The notes under the pieces are model-generated. The model saw nothing but the letters and a program-made list of their open reading frames with translations, had not been told where the DNA came from and did no database searches. This document shows positions 44,024-45,792 of a stretch of 45,792 nucleotides of DNA, piece after piece. The stretch comes from Thermoanaerobaculia bacterium (lineage in GTDB: Bacteria; Acidobacteriota; Thermoanaerobaculia; Multivoradales; JAGPDF01): assembly GCA_019911865.1 (NCBI GenBank), contig JAIOJQ010000328.1, positions 1-45,792 on the forward strand, read 5' to 3'. A program made the position numbers and the translations under genes. Numbering within the stretch: position 1 is the stretch's first letter; each line of letters opens with the position of its first letter.

Positions 44024-45175
44024 TCACGGCGTGACGAGGTGGTCGAACTCGTCCTGCGTGTGGCACTTGTTGCAGAGCGACTTCTGGTCGTCGTCCGCCG
44101 GCAGCGTCGCCTGGGCGTACGGGATCTTCCAGGAGCCCGAGGTCGCGCCGTCGGTCTCGATGTTCTGGATCGTGAAGTCCCAGCGGCCCATGTCCTGCGC
44201 CGAGGTGGCGTGGGCGCGGTGGCAGGTGACGCAGGCGACCATCGACGTGCCCGCGGTCGGACCGGCGGTCGAGGTGGTCGTGACCGAGGGATCCTCGAAC
44301 GGCGTGTCCGGCAGGTAGGCGTCGACCACGGTGCCGCTGCCGCAGGGATCGGTCGGGCCGGTCGGCGGGTTGTTGACGCAGTCGGCCGTGCCGCGATACT
44401 CGTTGTACTTGGCGACGATCGTCGCGGTCAGAGCCTCGCCCGACGGGTGGATCAGGTTGCCGGACGAAGCGTGGAAGTCGCCGTGGCAGGTGGAGCACCA
44501 CTCGCTGTAGCCCGAGTGGTAGGCGTTGTGGTTCGCCAGGCCCTCGATCGAGTTGTAGCTGATGCCCTCGGCCACCAGGGTGCCGCCGAACGTCACCTCG
44601 TCCCCGCCGACGTCGATCGTCTGGCCGGTCTGGTAGAGGAAGCGGAAGCTGTCCTGGCCGTGCGGGTCGTGGCAGCTCGTGCACTCGAGCTGGTTGTTCG
44701 CCAGCTCGGCCTGGCCGCCCGGGGGATAGAGCAGCGTGGTGTCCCAGTTGCTGCCCTTGATGCCGGAGCGCAGGTTGTGGCCGGCCCGCTGGCCCGGGAT
44801 CGGGTTGGTCGCGCCGCCGCGGCCGTCGTTGACGTTGTCCTCGAGCAGGAACACGAAGTTGCCGGCGCTGTAGTACTCCTGCAGCGTCGGATTCAGTGGA
44901 TCCGACTCGAACACGTTGTAGCTGGCGCTGTTGTTGCCGTGGCAGCGCAGGCAGGTGTCGGTCGCGTTCGGCAGCAGCAGCAGGTCGGTGTAGCCGAAGC
45001 CCGGCGCCAGGCCCGGCCCGGTGCCGGTGGCGTCGAGGTTCATGCCCAGGTTGTTGGCGCTGTTGTGCATGGTGTGACAGCCCTGGCAGTAGCCGACCGA
45101 CTCGTGGTGGAACGCCATCGCCGGGGCGGCGAGCAGCACCGCGACGGCGGCGATCAGAAGCATCCGGTTCTTCAT
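44024..45175 (-). CDS. OmcS-like hexaheme cytochrome B (candidate nanowire subunit)
   Basis: A secreted 383-residue protein; the signal peptide ends AAPAMA before FHHES. It has six heme sites: CQGCH, CLRCH, CTSCH, CSTCH, CVTCH and CNKCH. The OmcS layout is clear: YCQGCHTMHNS near the mature N-terminus, AGHNL, ECTSCHDPHGQDSFRFLY, YSEWCSTCHGDFHASSG, IHPSGEALTATIVAKYNEY, DAYLPDTPFED, ACVTCHRAHATSAQDMGRW and LCNKCHTQDEFD. Mature His16 (CHTMH), the inter-subunit heme ligand of OmcS filaments, is conserved. It is closer to OmcS than copy A. A strong AAAGGAG ribosome site and its own terminator mark it as a separately, probably highly, expressed gene. Confidence 0.92.
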   Translation of the reverse strand: MKNRMLLIAAVAVLLAAPAMAFHHESVGYCQGCHTMHNSANNLGMNLDATGTGPGLAPGFGYTDLLLLPNATDTCLRCHGNNSASYNVFESDPLNPTLQEYYSAGNFVFLLEDNVNDGRGGATNPIPGQRAGHNLRSGIKGSNWDTTLLYPPGGQAELANNQLECTSCHDPHGQDSFRFLYQTGQTIDVGGDEVTFGGTLVAEGISYNSIEGLANHNAYHSGYSEWCSTCHGDFHASSGNLIHPSGEALTATIVAKYNEYRGTADCVNNPPTGPTDPCGSGTVVDAYLPDTPFEDPSVTTTSTAGPTAGTSMVACVTCHRAHATSAQDMGRWDFTIQNIETDGATSGSWKIPYAQATLPADDDQKSLCNKCHTQDEFDHLVTP

Positions 45176-45466
45176 CTGGCGTCTCCTTTCCGTCGCCCTC
45201 GGGCGCGGGAGTTTTCATGTCTGTCCAGCTCTAGCGCAACGAGCGTGCCCGCTTCGCGGCGAGCCGCCGCGCGGACCGCCGGGGCGCGCCGCAAATCGTG
45301 TGTCGAGAATGGGTTGCGAGCCGGACTCGCAGTGCCGGCGAACGACCCGGCGGCGGTGGTGCGGGCGGACGCTGCGCAAGTTTCCCCACGGCTCGCCGCG
45401 GCGTGCGAAAAATCTCCCAGTCTCCCGGGGTAGGCCGCTCGCGGGAGCGCCTGGGTCGGCGGAGAG
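45176..45466. other. Upstream region of OmcS-like B
   Basis: No gene is visible in these 291 bases. Apart from the ribosome site at 45179-45186 there is no clear promoter; I found no sigma-54 pair with correct spacing and no GTAACC-type site. It should contain the promoter of the cytochrome gene. Confidence 0.4.
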
Positions 45467-45792
45467 GCGAAGGCGCCGGCGGTTTCGCTTCGGCAAGAGC
45501 GGCTGGAGCAGTAGTGAGGCACGCGGTCAACTTACGCCGTGGCCGGCGGCGGGAGGCCGCCTGGGCGGGTGGCAGCGTCGTGCTGGCCGGGTAGCGACGA
45601 CCGGCGCGAGGTCAGCCGCGGCCGAGCCGGCGGGCGCGACGGGCGAGCATGGCGTGGGTCGTCGCTACCCGGCCAGCACGACGCTGCCACCCGCCCAGGC
45701 GGCCTCCCGCCGCCGGCCACGGCGTAAGTTGACCGCGTGCCTCACTACTGCTCCAGCCGCTCTTGCCGAAGCGAAACCGCCGGCGCCTTCGC
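45467..45792. repeat. 136-bp perfect inverted repeat at the window end
   Basis: Bases 45467-45602 are the exact reverse complement of 45657-45792, with a 54-base spacer. The right arm runs to the very last base, so the repeat is cut by the window edge and could be longer. Neither arm holds a recognisable gene. A fold-back artefact at a contig end is the simplest reading; a real large palindrome is the alternative. Confidence 0.9.

Noticed and set aside
45290-45390. Sigma-54 promoter candidates upstream of OmcS-like B
   Set aside because: The GG and GC pairs that can be found do not have the required ten-base separation, so no site is supported.
45467-45792. Inverted repeat as an insertion sequence, integron site or CRISPR
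   Set aside because: No transposase, no short spaced repeats and no flanking target duplication; only two long arms reaching the window edge.

Overview
The window is a 45.8-kb, very GC-rich stretch of a Gram-negative bacterial genome: it carries an outer-membrane beta-barrel gene, a lipoprotein and many periplasmic cytochromes. I see no rRNA, tRNA, CRISPR array, transposase or integrase. The mix of an Acidobacteriota-style fused membrane/spermidine-synthase protein, a narC-first nitrate reductase operon and OmcS-type cytochromes would fit an uncultured Acidobacteriota or related deep lineage, but nothing here proves the taxonomy. The right end is a 136-bp perfect inverted repeat cut off by the last base, which suggests a contig end.

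Layout. (1) 1-2460: end of an unknown gene, an acyl-CoA dehydrogenase with an overlapping unknown gene, and a decayed DUF486 gene. (2) 2541-13694: dissimilatory nitrate reduction. A NarK-type transporter and a TDT/SLAC1-type anion transporter run rightward and meet a leftward narC-G-H-J-I operon; mobB, for the molybdenum cofactor of NarG, diverges from narC. (3) 13833-18576: a leftward arsenosugar-type cluster (YceI, a small membrane protein, ArsM, ArsS, fused TIGR04282/TIGR04283 glycosyltransferase). (4) 18640-21172: an ECF sigma factor, an NrsF-like anti-sigma factor and two AhpD-like proteins. The first has an in-frame UGA exactly at the second cysteine of CxxC, followed by a SECIS-like hairpin, so it is probably a selenoprotein. 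(5) 21243-28655: PLP decarboxylase, TVP38/DedA protein plus flavin disulfide reductase, ABC exporter, DsrE protein, PEP-mutase/isocitrate-lyase-family protein. (6) 29104-45175: an extracellular-electron-transfer locus. Two OmcS-like hexaheme cytochromes (29104 and 44024) flank a leftward, mostly overlapping operon: outer-membrane barrel, lipoprotein, a second periplasmic protein, double-parvulin foldase, 26-heme and 16-heme cytochromes, and two NHL-type beta-propeller proteins.

How the parts connect. Four promoters sharing GTAACC-N16-C(G/A)AA, all at identical spacing, precede YceI-arsM-arsS, the sigma factor itself, the second AhpD-like gene and the TVP38/flavoprotein pair. This is the motif I recall for Caulobacter SigF, whose partner is NrsF, and this sigma factor is encoded next to an NrsF-like protein. 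The data therefore suggest one stress regulon that joins arsenosugar synthesis, selenium-dependent peroxide or thiol chemistry and a membrane redox pair. Separately, the 29-45-kb locus looks like a complete periplasm-to-surface electron conduit ending in OmcS-type cytochrome filaments, in a genome that also respires nitrate.
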